NCBI RefSeq assembly: GCF_000968685.2
Contig: NZ_LAKD02000001.1
Coordinates: 62,001 to 126,000, forward strand
Length of the DNA: 64,000 nt
Direction: 5' to 3'
From: Streptomyces antioxidans
GTDB lineage: Bacteria; Actinomycetota; Actinomycetes; Streptomycetales; Streptomycetaceae
Each line of letters starts with the position of its first letter. The first letter of the stretch is position 1. The translations under genes and the position numbers were made by a program. Below, one piece after another: positions 7,866 through 15,846 of this stretch. A model generated the notes under the pieces. That model ran no database searches, was not told the DNA's origin, and saw nothing but the letters and a program-made list of their open reading frames with translations.

Positions 7866-9655
7866 CCCGTCCGACCGGGCGCCCGGCGGCCGATGCCGCC
7901 GCCCCCGCCGCCGCCCTGCGCGCCCCCGCCCCCGGCTGGGCCACCGAGGCCGATGTCGTGGTCGTAGGCTCCGGAGTCGCCGGGCTGACCGTGGCGCTCC
8001 GCTGCGCCGCGGCCGGGGCCAGGGTCACCGTGGTCACCAAGGCCCGTCTGGACGACGGCTCCACCCGCTGGGCCCAGGGCGGCATAGCCGCCGCCCTCGG
8101 CGAGGGCGACACCCCCGGGCAGCACCTGGACGACACCCTGGTGGCAGGCGCCGGGCTCTGCGACGAGCAGGCCGTACGGGCGCTGGTCACCGAGGGGCCC
8201 GACGCGGTGCGCCGACTGATCGCCACCGGCGCCCGCTTCGACGCCGACGACGCCACGGGCGAGATCCTGCTGACCCGCGAGGGCGGTCACCACCGCCGCC
8301 GGATCGCCCACGCGGGCGGCGACGCGACGGGTGCGGAGATCTCCCGGGCCCTGGTCGAGGCGGTCCGCGCGGCCGGTATCGACACCGTGGAGAACGCCCT
8401 GGTGCTCGATCTGCTCAAGGACGGCACCGGCCGGACGGCCGGGGTCACCCTGCACGTCATGGGCGAGGGCCAGCGGGACGGCGTGGGCGCGGTGCTGGCG
8501 GACGCGGTCGTGCTCGCCACGGGCGGCATGGGCCAGATCTTCTCCGCCACCACCAACCCCGCGGTCTCCACCGGCGACGGGGTCGCGCTCGCACTGCGCG
8601 CGGGGGCCGAGGTCAGCGATCTGGAGTTCGTACAGTTCCATCCCACGGTGCTGTGGCTGGGCCCGGACGCGGAGGGTCAGCAGCCGCTGGTCTCGGAGGC
8701 GGTGCGCGGTGAGGGCGCCCATCTCGTCGACGCCGACGGGGTGCGGTTCATGCGCGGGCAGCACGAGCTGGCCGAGCTGGCGCCCCGTGACATCGTCGCC
8801 AAGGGCATCATGCGGCGGATGCAAGAGCGCGGCGCCGAGCATATGTACCTGGACGCCCGCCACTTCGGGGCCCGGATGTGGGAGCGGCGCTTCCCGACCA
8901 TCCTCGCCGCCTGCCGCGCCCACGGCATCGACCCGGTGACCGAGCCCATCCCGGTCGCCCCGGCCGCGCACTACGCGAGCGGCGGGGTCCGCACCGATCT
9001 GCGCGGCCGCACCACCGTTCCCGGTCTCTACGCCTGCGGGGAGGTCGCCTGCACCGGCGTCCACGGCGCCAACCGGCTGGCCTCCAACTCCCTTCTGGAG
9101 GGCCTGGTCTTCGCGGAGCGCATCGCGGAGGACATCACGGAAGACCTCGCGCCCGGGGCCGCCGGGTCGTCCGTGGCCGCTCGGCCGTCCGGGCCGTCGG
9201 ACCCCGGCGTGCCCGGTCTCCCCGCCGCTCCCGGCGGCGCCCCCCTGCTCGCCTCCGAGGCCCGCTACGAGATCCAGCACATCATGACCCACGGCGCCGG
9301 AGTGCTCCGCTCCGCCGAGAGCCTGGCCCGCGCCGCCGACCGGCTGGAGCGCGTCCAGGACGACGCCGCGGCGCAGCTGCGGCGGGACGGGAAGACGGCC
9401 GAACCCGGGGTCGAGACCTGGGAGGCCACCAACCTCCACCTCGTCGCCCGGGTCCTGGTGGCCGCCGCGCTCCGCCGCGAGGAGACCCGCGGCTGCCACT
9501 GGCGCGAGGACCGCCCCGAGCGGGACGACCCGGCCTGGCGCCGCCACCTGCTGGTCACCCTCCGCCCGGACGGCGCCCTCGACCTCCGCGCCACGGACTC
9601 CGAAGCGTTTCCCCCATTGACCACCCCCCGAGCCGAGACGGAGTCCCGCCCGTGA
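7862..9655 (+). CDS. nadB: L-aspartate oxidase
   Basis: 597 residues. FAD-dependent oxidation of L-aspartate to iminoaspartate, the first step of de novo NAD synthesis. The dinucleotide motif [17 protein letters not shown] is at about residue 30; other marks are [18 protein letters not shown], the catalytic-region [10 protein letters not shown] and [13 protein letters not shown], and [22 protein letters not shown]. The C-terminal helical domain (about 460-560) is present. A Pro/Gly/Ser-rich stretch lies near residues 440-460. The ATG (7862) overlaps the panC stop and its own stop overlaps the nadC GTG, so the three genes are translationally coupled. A quinolinate synthase gene (nadA) is not in the window. 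Confidence 0.97.
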   Translation: MTRPTGRPAADAAAPAAALRAPAPGWATEADVVVVGSGVAGLTVALRCAAAGARVTVVTKARLDDGSTRWAQGGIAAALGEGDTPGQHLDDTLVAGAGLCDEQAVRALVTEGPDAVRRLIATGARFDADDATGEILLTREGGHHRRRIAHAGGDATGAEISRALVEAVRAAGIDTVENALVLDLLKDGTGRTAGVTLHVMGEGQRDGVGAVLADAVVLATGGMGQIFSATTNPAVSTGDGVALALRAGAEVSDLEFVQFHPTVLWLGPDAEGQQPLVSEAVRGEGAHLVDADGVRFMRGQHELAELAPRDIVAKGIMRRMQERGAEHMYLDARHFGARMWERRFPTILAACRAHGIDPVTEPIPVAPAAHYASGGVRTDLRGRTTVPGLYACGEVACTGVHGANRLASNSLLEGLVFAERIAEDITEDLAPGAAGSSVAARPSGPSDPGVPGLPAAPGGAPLLASEARYEIQHIMTHGAGVLRSAESLARAADRLERVQDDAAAQLRRDGKTAEPGVETWEATNLHLVARVLVAAALRREETRGCHWREDRPERDDPAWRRHLLVTLRPDGALDLRATDSEAFPPLTTPRAETESRP

Positions 9656-10680
9656 GCAGCAGCACGTCCGATGACCGCCAGTCACCCCTGTCCCTGCCGC
9701 TGCTTCTCGGTCCCCCCGCCGAGGGGTCGGGCTGCGGCGACGACTGCGGCTGCGGCGGTGACGACGGTGAACTCGACCCGATGGAGTGCGGTCTGGACCC
9801 CGACCTGGCCGAGCTGCTGGTCCGCGCCGGACTCGACCCCGTCCAGGTCGAGGACATCGCCCATATGGCCATCGAGGAGGACCTCGACCAGGGCGTGGAC
9901 GTCACCACGGTGGCCACCGTCCCCGAGGACGCCTTCGCCACCGGCGACTTCACGGCCCGTGAGGCGGGCACCGTCGCGGGGCTGCGGATCGCCGAGGCGA
10001 TCCTGTCCGTGGTCTGTACGGACGAGTTCGAGGTCGAGCGGCATGTGGAGGACGGCGACCGGGTGGAGCCCGGCCAGAAGCTGCTCAGCGTCCGCACCCG
10101 CAGCCGCGACCTGCTCACCGGCGAGCGCAGCGCGCTCAACCTGCTGTGCCGGCTGTCCGGTATCGCGACCGCGACCCGTGCTTGGGCCGACGCGCTCGAG
10201 GGCACCAAGACCAGGGTCCGTGACACCCGTAAGACCACCCCGGGGCTGCGCGCCCTGGAGAAGTACGCGGTGCGCTGCGGCGGCGGGGTCAACCACCGGA
10301 TGTCGCTCTCGGACGCCGCGCTGGTCAAGGACAACCACGTGATCGCGGCGGGCGGTGTCGCGGAGGCGTTCGGCGCCGTACGGGCGGAATTCCCGGATGT
10401 GCCGATCGAGGTGGAGGTCGACACCCTGGAGCAGATCCCGCCGGTCCTCGAGGCGGGCGCGGACCTCATCCTGCTGGACAACTTCCCCCCGGAGCGGACC
10501 CGCGAGGCCGTCGAGCTGGTCGCCGGGCGCGCCGCCCTGGAGTCCTCGGGACGGCTGACGCTCGCTGGCGCCCGTACGTACGCAGAGACGGGCGTCGACT
10601 ATCTGGCGGTCGGCGCGCTCACCCACTCCTCCCCGATCCTGGACATCGGCCTGGACCTGCGCGAGGCCGAGGAGAAGTAA
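9652..10680 (+). CDS. nadC: Nicotinate-nucleotide pyrophosphorylase (carboxylating)
   Basis: 342 residues. Converts quinolinate and PRPP to nicotinate mononucleotide. The catalytic part has GIATATRAW, RVRDTRKTTPGLRALEK, GGGVNHRMSLSDAALVKDNH and the barrel strands EVEVDTLEQ and LILLDN. The GTG start at 9652 is coupled to the nadB stop (GTGA). Unusually there is an N-terminal extension of about 45 residues with a cysteine/aspartate-rich segment, GCGDDCGCGGDD and MEC (Cys 28, 32, 34 and 46), before the normal NadC start near ELLVRAGLD. That tail looks like a metal-binding or redox element; its role is not known to me. Confidence 0.96.
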   Translation: MSSSTSDDRQSPLSLPLLLGPPAEGSGCGDDCGCGGDDGELDPMECGLDPDLAELLVRAGLDPVQVEDIAHMAIEEDLDQGVDVTTVATVPEDAFATGDFTAREAGTVAGLRIAEAILSVVCTDEFEVERHVEDGDRVEPGQKLLSVRTRSRDLLTGERSALNLLCRLSGIATATRAWADALEGTKTRVRDTRKTTPGLRALEKYAVRCGGGVNHRMSLSDAALVKDNHVIAAGGVAEAFGAVRAEFPDVPIEVEVDTLEQIPPVLEAGADLILLDNFPPERTREAVELVAGRAALESSGRLTLAGARTYAETGVDYLAVGALTHSSPILDIGLDLREAEEK

Positions 10681-10683
10681 GCG

Positions 10684-11481
10684 ATGCTCCTGACCATCGA
10701 CGTCGGCAATACGCACACCGTGCTCGGCCTCTTCGACGGCGGCGAGATCGTCGAGCACTGGCGGATCTCCACCGACGCCCGCCGCACCGCCGATGAACTC
10801 GCCGTGCTGCTGCAGGGCCTGATGGGCATGCACCCGCTGCTCGGCGAGGAGCTGGGCGACGGCATCGCGGGCATCTCCATCTGCTCCACCGTCCCCTCGG
10901 TCCTCCACGAGCTGCGCGAGGTGACCCGCCGCTACTACGGCGATGTGCCGTCCGTCCTGGTCGAGCCGGGCGTGAAGACCGGGGTGCCGATCCTGGTGGA
11001 CAACCCCAAGGAGGTCGGCGCCGACCGGATCATCAACGCGCTGGCCGCCGTGGAGCTGTACGAGGGCCCGTGCGTGGTGGTGGACTTCGGCACCGCGACG
11101 ACCTTCGACGCGGTCAGCGCGCGCGGGGAGTACGTCGGCGGGGTGATCGCGCCGGGCATCGAGATCTCGGTCGAGGCGCTGGGCGTACGCGGGGCGCAGT
11201 TGCGCAAGATCGAGCTGGCCCGCCCGCGCAGCGTGATCGGGAAGAACACGGTGGAGGCCATGCAGTCCGGCATCCTCTACGGCTTCGCGGGCCAGGTGGA
11301 CGGCATCGTCCGGCGCATGGCGCGCGAGCTCGCCCAGGACCCGGAGGACGTCACCGTGATCGCCACCGGCGGTCTCGCGCCCATGGTGCTAGGAGAATCC
11401 TCAGTGATCGATGAGCATGAGCCCTGGTTGACCCTGATCGGCCTCAGACTGGTCTACGAGCGGAACGTCTCGCGCGGCTGA
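10684..11481 (+). CDS. coaX: Type III pantothenate kinase
   Basis: 265 residues. Phosphorylates pantothenate in the first step of CoA synthesis, with the ASKHA (acetate kinase/Hsp70-like) fold. The PHOSPHATE 1 motif is LLTIDVGNTHTVLGLF at the N terminus, then VDNPKEVGADRIINALAA and CVVVDFGTATTFDAVS (PHOSPHATE 2), GGVIAPGIEIS and VIATGGLAPMV (adenosine). CoaX enzymes need a monovalent cation and are not feedback-inhibited by CoA. The gene is three bases after nadC and closes the pan-nad-coa operon, so pantothenate made by PanC is passed directly to CoA synthesis. A stem-loop overlaps its stop codon. Confidence 0.96.
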   Translation: MLLTIDVGNTHTVLGLFDGGEIVEHWRISTDARRTADELAVLLQGLMGMHPLLGEELGDGIAGISICSTVPSVLHELREVTRRYYGDVPSVLVEPGVKTGVPILVDNPKEVGADRIINALAAVELYEGPCVVVDFGTATTFDAVSARGEYVGGVIAPGIEISVEALGVRGAQLRKIELARPRSVIGKNTVEAMQSGILYGFAGQVDGIVRRMARELAQDPEDVTVIATGGLAPMVLGESSVIDEHEPWLTLIGLRLVYERNVSRG

Positions 11482-11509
11482 GCACCGGTGATCAGCTCTT
11501 CACCTGCTC
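11480..11509 (+). terminator. Stem-loop at the end of the pan-nad-coaX operon
   Basis: GAGCA-cc-GGTGA pairs with TCACC-TGCTC (10 base pairs with a 2-base bulge) right at the coaX stop. There is no U run, which is common in this genus. Moderate support. Confidence 0.4.
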
Positions 11510-11841
11510 TTCGCCCGGGTGCTCGACCGCATTGACGGCATTCCGAAACGAATTCCCGCACTCGGATTCGTCCTGCACAACTGATCGCTCTTAGCCAATG
11601 AGGCAAGGGGCGGTCAAGGGAAAGACGGCACATCGAATTTCCGTATTGACAAGCGGAACGGCCGTCGACCATGTACACCGGCACCCGGATGCGACGGTCC
11701 GCCCCCGGGTGCCGGGCCGGACGGGACCGCCTCGGCGCGGTCCCGTCCGACGCTTCCCCCGTATGGCCGCTCGGCGTCCGCAACGCGCCGCACCGTCCGG
11801 CGCTCAGCGAAATTTGTCCGCTTAGCACTTAAAGTCGCCCC
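11510..11841 (+). promoter_or_regulatory. 332-bp non-coding region before the gene at 11842
   Basis: No convincing gene. Less GC-rich than its surroundings. TAAAGT (11830-11835) lies 6 bases before the ATG at 11842 and would give a leaderless transcript, though no good -35 element sits 17-18 bases upstream. A TTGACA (11646-11651) is a second -35-like element without a clear partner. Confidence 0.35.
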
Positions 11842-12657
11842 ATGCCCACGCCATATGGATCCCGCGGCGGAATGGCGTTCAGTGCGGATGAGCTGCGTGT
11901 GCTCCGACGCGCCCTCGCCATCGCCCTCCAACCCGACCCCGTCACTCCCTCTGCCGGCCCCCTCGGCCCGGACCGGGCGGAGGAGGTCCAGGACTGTCTC
12001 CGGCTCGCCGAGGCCGTGGACGAAGCGGTCCGCGAGGGCGGGCGGCTGCGAGCGTTTCTGCTCGACGAGCTCGCCCGCTACCGCGCCGCACTGCCCGGCG
12101 CCGCCGCCGGCTATCTCGAGCAGCTCCAGGGCGCCCTCGCGGCCGGTTATGAGCCACTGGCCGAGGATCTGGCCGCGCTCCGCGCGCTGTGCGGGTCTGC
12201 CTCCGCCGGGGGCGGTGCGGCGACGCGCCGGCGTGCGCTGCTGAGCCACTGCGAGCGCCTTGCCGAGCGGGGCGTGCGCGCCCGGCTCGCGGAGCGCGCC
12301 GGTGCCGTCGGCGGCGTCGTGGAGCCGCGTACGCGCCCCGCGGCGCCCCGGCTGCGGGCCCTGCCCGGCGGGGTCTCTGCGGCGCCCGTGACGGCCGCGC
12401 GGGGGGCCGCCCGCAAGGGGCCCGAGGGGGCGCGCCAGTCCGATGAGCCGAGGCGTGAGCCCCGTAAGAAGCCCACGCCGCCGGAGCACGGCGATCGCGA
12501 GGAGCCGAAGCGCAGGGAGCCGGGCCGCCGGGCGCCGCGCCCGGGGCGTCCGGTGCCCACGCCGGCGGAGGTCTTCCCGCCCAAGCGCCGCCGCCCCTCG
12601 CCGCCCCCGGAGCACGATTCGCGGCTCGCGCCCGGTGCCGGGGCCCGCTCCGCCTGA
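11842..12657 (+). CDS. Conserved actinobacterial protein of unknown function
   Basis: 271 residues. Residues 10-115 form a helical domain (FSADELRVLRRALAIALQ, then AEEVQDCLRLAEAVDEAVREG and FLLDELARYRAALPG) with regular heptad-like leucines. From about residue 130 to the end it is a low-complexity Arg/Pro/Ala-rich tail, probably disordered and strongly basic. No enzyme motif, signal peptide or membrane segment is visible. The basic tail could bind nucleic acid, but that is speculation. It lies between the cofactor operon and the bla-type regulator/lsr2 region, on the same strand. I do not recognise a named family. Confidence 0.7.
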   Translation: MPTPYGSRGGMAFSADELRVLRRALAIALQPDPVTPSAGPLGPDRAEEVQDCLRLAEAVDEAVREGGRLRAFLLDELARYRAALPGAAAGYLEQLQGALAAGYEPLAEDLAALRALCGSASAGGGAATRRRALLSHCERLAERGVRARLAERAGAVGGVVEPRTRPAAPRLRALPGGVSAAPVTAARGAARKGPEGARQSDEPRREPRKKPTPPEHGDREEPKRREPGRRAPRPGRPVPTPAEVFPPKRRRPSPPPEHDSRLAPGAGARSA

Positions 12658-12745
12658 CCCGCCGCTCCGCCTGACCCGCCGCTCCGCCTGACCCGCCGCC
12701 CCGCCTGACCCGCCGCCCCGCCTGCCCCGCCGCCCCGCTGGCCCC
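12646..12745. repeat. 17-bp tandem repeat, about six copies
   Basis: Unit CGCCGCTCCGCCTGACC repeats every 17 bases (phase checked at 12652, 12669 and 12686) and decays toward CGCCGCCCCGCCTGCCC. It begins over the stop codon of the gene at 11842. Because 17 is not a multiple of 3, it is non-coding, and each early copy supplies a TGA. Confidence 0.85.
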
Positions 12746-12836
12746 GGGCCGCCCCGCCCGGGACCGGTGCCCGGCTCCGGGGGGCCGGGGCGCGCCGCGT
12801 AATCTGGTGGTCTCGAGCAAAAGGAGGCCGGAAGCC

Positions 12837-13019
12837 ATGGATTACGTCTCCGCGCTGATCCCGCCCGTCGTAATGGCCGTGGCCTTCACCGCGCTCATCG
12901 TGACGATGGTGAAGAGCCAGGGCGGCGCCAACAAGTCCAAGGAGGACGCCGCGGTGGACGCCGCGCTGGCGGCCAGCGCCGAGGCCGAGCGCCCGGCGCC
13001 GGAGCGCGAGACCTCCTGA
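12837..13019 (+). CDS. Small single-pass membrane protein
   Basis: 60 residues, start MDYVSALIPPVVMAVAFTAL. One hydrophobic helix spans about residues 5-25; the rest is charged (KSQGGANKSKEDAAVDAAL) and ends in a Glu/Pro/Arg-rich tail, so the C terminus is probably cytoplasmic. AAGGAGG lies 10 bases before the ATG, a strong ribosome binding site, which supports this as a real gene rather than a chance frame. The function is unknown to me. It precedes a BlaI-family regulator gene on the same strand but with its own spacing of about 185 bases. Confidence 0.8.
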   Translation: MDYVSALIPPVVMAVAFTALIVTMVKSQGGANKSKEDAAVDAALAASAEAERPAPERETS

Positions 13020-13168
13020 TCGGACCGATCACGCCGGACCACGCCCCGCGGACGCAGCCCGTCCCGGGGCGTGTGGCTTTCCCGCCCAAGTGCCCAAGTG
13101 CCCGGGCCCCCAGGCTGCCCAAGCGCCCAATCGTTCAGCCGCCCCACCCGGCCAATCGCCCAATCATC

Positions 13169-13197
13169 CGGACATTCGGGGCATCTCCCACTATTAT
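13169..13197 (+). promoter_or_regulatory. Promoter giving a leaderless BlaI-family transcript
   Basis: TATTAT (13192-13197) is a strong -10 element in a GC-rich setting, with CGGACA (13169-13174) 17 bases upstream. The GTG start at 13205 lies 7 bases after the -10 element, so transcription should begin at or next to the start codon. Repeated GCCCAA motifs (13086-13165) lie just upstream. Confidence 0.6.
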
Positions 13198-13204
13198 TCT
13201 CGGT

Positions 13205-13600
13205 GTGCCTAGGCCATTGGGAGATCTCGAAGACGCGGTCATGACGCGGGTGTGGAAGTGGAACCGCCCGGTCACGGTCCGGGAAGTCCTGGAAGACCTT
13301 CAGCGGGAACGCTCGATCGCCTACACGACGGTCATGACCGTAATGGACAACCTGCATCACAAGGGCTGGCTGCGCCGTGAGGTGGAAGGGCGCGCCTATC
13401 GATATGCCGCGGTCTCCACGCGCGCCGCCTACTCGGCCGCACTGATGAACGAAGCGTGGTCGACCAGTGACAACCCGGCGGCCGCACTCGTCGCGTTCTT
13501 CGGGATGATGTCCGAAGAGCAGCGGGACGCACTACGGGATGCCATGCGCGTCGCACAACTGGGGGAGCCGGGGGAGAGCCCCGGTGAGTCGGGGCGATGA
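13205..13600 (+). CDS. BlaI/MecI-family transcriptional repressor
   Basis: 131 residues, start VPRPLGDLEDAVMTRVWKWN, the usual beginning of this family. The winged helix reads VTVREVLEDLQRER, then AYTTVMTVMDNLHHKGWLRRE, and EGRAYRYAAVSTRAAY follows as wing. The C-terminal dimerisation helices end in a Gly/Glu/Ser-rich tail (GEPGESPGESG). BlaI repressors are normally inactivated by cleavage by a BlaR-type metalloprotease; no blaR-like gene is adjacent, although an M48 protease is encoded far away at 50.5 kb. In Streptomyces, orphan BlaI-like regulators next to lsr2 may serve other signals. The start codon follows a -10 element so closely that the mRNA is probably leaderless. Confidence 0.9.
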   Translation: MPRPLGDLEDAVMTRVWKWNRPVTVREVLEDLQRERSIAYTTVMTVMDNLHHKGWLRREVEGRAYRYAAVSTRAAYSAALMNEAWSTSDNPAAALVAFFGMMSEEQRDALRDAMRVAQLGEPGESPGESGR

Positions 13601-13622
13601 CACAGGGCGATAGCGTCCGCTC

Positions 13623-14144
13623 ATGTCCTCCCCACTATCAAAAGTAGTCAGCGTCCGCCGCGCCCGGACCAGCGATGTTCGGGCGGTGCGTCGCCTCATC
13701 GACTCGTACGTGGACGATCGCATCCTGCTCGACAAAGCCACTGTGACGCTTTACGAGGACATCCAGGAGTTCTGGGTCGCCGAGCGCGACGAGGACGCTG
13801 AGGTCATTGGCTGTGGAGCGCTGCACGTCATGTGGGAAGACCTCGCGGAGGTCCGCACTCTCGCCGTCGATCGGACTCTCAAGGGCGCCGGTGTAGGACA
13901 TCTGGTGCTTGACAAGCTGCTGCAGACCGCACGCTGGCTGGGCGTGCGGCGCATTTTCTGCCTCACCTTCGAAGTCGACTTCTTCGTCAAGCACGGGTTC
14001 GTGGAGATCGGCGAGACGCCAGTCGACGGCGATGTCTACAGCGAGCTCCTGCGTTCCTATGACGAGGGCGTCGCCGAGTTCCTGGGTCTCGAACGGGTGA
14101 AGCCGAACACCCTTGGCAACAGCCGGATGCTTCTGCAACTGTGA
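13623..14144 (+). CDS. argA: Amino-acid N-acetyltransferase, short GNAT form (ArgA type)
   Basis: 173 residues, single GNAT domain. VRRARTSDVRAVRRLIDSY opens the fold; LAEVRTLAVDRTLKGAGVGHLV holds the acetyl-CoA pyrophosphate loop (G-A-G-V-G), followed by RIFCLTFEVDFFVKHGFVEIG. This layout matches the stand-alone N-acetylglutamate synthases of actinobacteria (Mycobacterium Rv2747 type), which lack the amino acid kinase domain and start arginine synthesis from glutamate. Other GNAT substrates cannot be excluded. The gene is 22 bases after the BlaI-family gene and may share its transcript, followed by the lsr2 promoter region. Confidence 0.75.
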   Translation: MSSPLSKVVSVRRARTSDVRAVRRLIDSYVDDRILLDKATVTLYEDIQEFWVAERDEDAEVIGCGALHVMWEDLAEVRTLAVDRTLKGAGVGHLVLDKLLQTARWLGVRRIFCLTFEVDFFVKHGFVEIGETPVDGDVYSELLRSYDEGVAEFLGLERVKPNTLGNSRMLLQL

Positions 14145-14365
14145 TCGCGGGCCCTATGTCCGAATCGCTCCCCTATCACATAGCTCCGGAACATGACCTT
14201 CCATGAGGCTTCCCGCTTGGTGGATCGGTCGAACCTTCCCTAGGGGTTTGTGTTTTTCCGGGAAAAGCGGTTTCCTATTCTCTCGTAGTGTAATTACCTG
14301 GGGGGTGAGTCATCAGCGGCTAACGCCGCGCCCCCGAGCCCCCCGTTTTCCCTGAAAGGAACCCC
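14145..14365 (+). promoter_or_regulatory. lsr2 promoter and leader region
   Basis: Markedly AT-richer than its surroundings. It holds a near-perfect palindrome TTTTCCGGGAAAA (14254-14266), CCCTAGGG just upstream, TAGTGT and TAATTA elements near 14286-14296, and a small hairpin GCGGC-TAAC-GCCGC (14316-14329) in the leader. Lsr2 binds AT-rich DNA, so autoregulation here is plausible. The exact -10 and -35 could not be fixed. AAAGGAACCCC precedes the ATG at 14366. Confidence 0.55.
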
Positions 14366-14704
14366 ATGGCACAGAAGGTTCAGGTCCTTCTTGTCGACGA
14401 CCTCGACGGCGGCGAGGCGGACGAGACCGTGACGTTCGCTCTGGACGGCAAGAGCTACGAGATCGACCTCACCACCACCAACGCGGACAAGCTCCGTGAC
14501 GCCCTGGAGCCGTACACCAAGGGCGGCCGGCGCACCGGTGGCCGGGCCTCCGGCGGCCGGGGCAAGGCGCGCGCGGCGGCGGGTGGCGCCGGTCAGGACA
14601 CCGCGAAGATCCGCGCCTGGGCGAAGGAGAACGGCTACGAGGTCAACGACCGCGGCCGTGTTCCGGCGACCGTCCGTGAGGCGTACGAGAAGGCCAACGG
14701 CTGA
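14366..14704 (+). CDS. lsr2: Nucleoid-associated protein Lsr2
   Basis: 112 residues. Lsr2 is the actinobacterial counterpart of H-NS: it binds AT-rich DNA, bridges it, and silences horizontally acquired and specialised-metabolite genes. The N-terminal dimerisation domain is AQKVQVLLVDDLDGGEADE with VTFALDGKSYEIDLT; a basic Gly/Arg linker follows (about 50-72); the C-terminal DNA-binding domain contains IRAWAKENGYEV and NDRGRVPATVREAYEKA, with the RGR AT-hook-like clamp. Length and domains are typical. It is expressed from its own AT-rich upstream region and converges with the gene at 14710-15303 across a stem-loop. Confidence 0.97.
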   Translation: MAQKVQVLLVDDLDGGEADETVTFALDGKSYEIDLTTTNADKLRDALEPYTKGGRRTGGRASGGRGKARAAAGGAGQDTAKIRAWAKENGYEVNDRGRVPATVREAYEKANG

Positions 14705-14709
14705 GCGCG

Positions 14710-15303
14710 TCACCCTTCCCCGGCTCGCCGCTGCCCAGGCAGCGGCAGGGCGCGCAGCAACCGGGCTCGGTGGCACTCCGTGGCCGCCGCGCTCACGAGC
14801 CGTACGAGATCGGGGGCGCCCCCATCGCCCCCGAAGCCTGCCCGCGGCAGCGTCGGCTCCACCCCGCCCTTCGCGTCGGGAGGTCGCAGCCATACGGCGG
14901 CCTCCTGCGGGCATCGCTCACCGGGCGCCCCGGCGGCCCGGGGCGGTGGCCAGGAGACGGCGGGGCACGGCGCGGTGATCCGGCCTCCGGCGCCGATCGC
15001 GCCCAGGTCCAGGGAGACACCGCCCCACTCCAGCCAGTCGAGCAGCTCCGGAAGCTCGTCCGCGCTGCCAGCGGCCACCAGAAGCCGCATCCAGGCGCCC
15101 TCCACCGCGACCGGACCGGTCCGCGGTACGCGCCGCAGCATCGCGGAACCGGCCACGGCCGGCAGTTCGATGACGTCGAAGGCCACCCCCGTGAGCAATT
15201 CGACGGGATCGCTGCCGGCCGTCGGCCAGCCCAGCTCCCGCTCGTACCAGCGTGACCGGGCGGCCGGTGCGGACGGCTCAGCGCCGCGGGCCCCGAGGAT
15301 CAT
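14710..15303 (-). CDS. Conserved Streptomyces protein of unknown function next to clpC
   Basis: 197 residues from the ATG at 15303, chosen because GGGGAG lies about 11 bases upstream; longer upstream extensions are in frame but are repetitive and lack a ribosome binding site. RSRWYERELGWPTAG and LLTGVAFDVIELP resemble the N-terminal part of bifunctional primase-polymerase-like proteins of actinomycetes, though the rest of such a domain is not evident, so this is a weak suggestion. The end is basic (ECHRARLLRALPLPGQ). It is convergent with lsr2 and divergent from clpC. No membrane segment or signal peptide. Confidence 0.65.
   Translation of the reverse strand: MILGARGAEPSAPAARSRWYERELGWPTAGSDPVELLTGVAFDVIELPAVAGSAMLRRVPRTGPVAVEGAWMRLLVAAGSADELPELLDWLEWGGVSLDLGAIGAGGRITAPCPAVSWPPPRAAGAPGERCPQEAAVWLRPPDAKGGVEPTLPRAGFGGDGGAPDLVRLVSAAATECHRARLLRALPLPGQRRAGEG
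14727..14746. terminator. Stem-loop between convergent lsr2 and the gene at 14710-15303
   Basis: GCCGCTGCC (14727-14735), CA, GGCAGCGGC (14738-14746): a perfect 9-bp stem just after lsr2 and within the last codons of the opposing gene, suited to two-way termination. Confidence 0.5.
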
Positions 15304-15361
15304 GCCCAGCAGAACTCCCCGCCCGCCCGCTCGGTTACGCGGGCGGTGGCGTTTACCCGGG

Positions 15362-15427
15362 CGATGACGTCCGTACGTGACGATCTCCGTGCCCGATGAC
15401 ATTCCGTACGCGATGACGTTCCGTACC
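15362..15427. repeat. Three imperfect 16-17-bp direct repeats upstream of clpC
   Basis: CGATGACGTCCGTACG (15362-15377), CGATGACATTCCGTACG (15394-15410) and CGATGACGTTCCGTACC (15411-15427). The last two are adjacent. They are about 60-120 bases upstream of the divergent gene's start at 15303 and 420-485 bases upstream of clpC, so they could serve the divergent gene. Confidence 0.7.
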
Positions 15428-15595
15428 GGACCGTGCGCGCCCCGTACCCGCAAGGGGTCCCGCAGGGCCGGTGAACGGGCGCAAGGTTGTTCGCCCATAG
15501 CGGATGGAACCGGCCCCCACGGCATGGACTGTCCGTGCTTGCGGGTAAGACATCCCTAGTGGGGAGGGGCGGTCCGCGTGTCGGGAGGAAGCGGC

Positions 15596-15612
15596 GTTCG
15601 CCATCGGCGTAC
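15596..15612 (+). promoter_or_regulatory. Candidate ClgR box upstream of clpC
   Basis: GTTCGC-CATCG-GCGTAC fits the GTTCGC-N5-GCG pattern remembered for ClgR, the activator of clp and lon genes in actinobacteria. The match is from memory of the motif, not from a scan. Confidence 0.45.
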
Positions 15613-15846
15613 TGACGGTGGGCGTAGATGCCTGGCCTGCGGGAACATCGTCTCGCACCATCGGGTTGAAGCAGTTGTCGGCTGTCCGGGCAGGATGTCA
15701 GTGGCTGTTTGCCCCGTGCGAGCGGGGGTGATCCGGACGGTTGTCGGCAGTTGGAATGAGCTGTCCCGGGTTGCGGGACTAGCATGCGGAAGGACAGGGA
15801 GGGGATCGTCCCCGATCTTTCTGACCGCTCTGAGGAGCGATTAACG

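Larger units (their letters stand above)
15304..15846 (+). promoter_or_regulatory. 543-bp region upstream of clpC
   Basis: No convincing gene: short open frames here have poor codon bias. It carries three imperfect direct repeats (15362-15377, 15394-15410, 15411-15427; core CGATGACGTTCCGTACG) and a ClgR-like box at 15596-15612. TAGCAT (15780-15785) is a possible clpC -10 without a good -35. GAGGAG lies about 9 bases before the clpC ATG. Confidence 0.55.

Noticed and set aside
15578..15844. 88-codon frame upstream of clpC
   Set aside because: Poor codon bias, overlaps the ClgR-like box and the promoter region, no known features.
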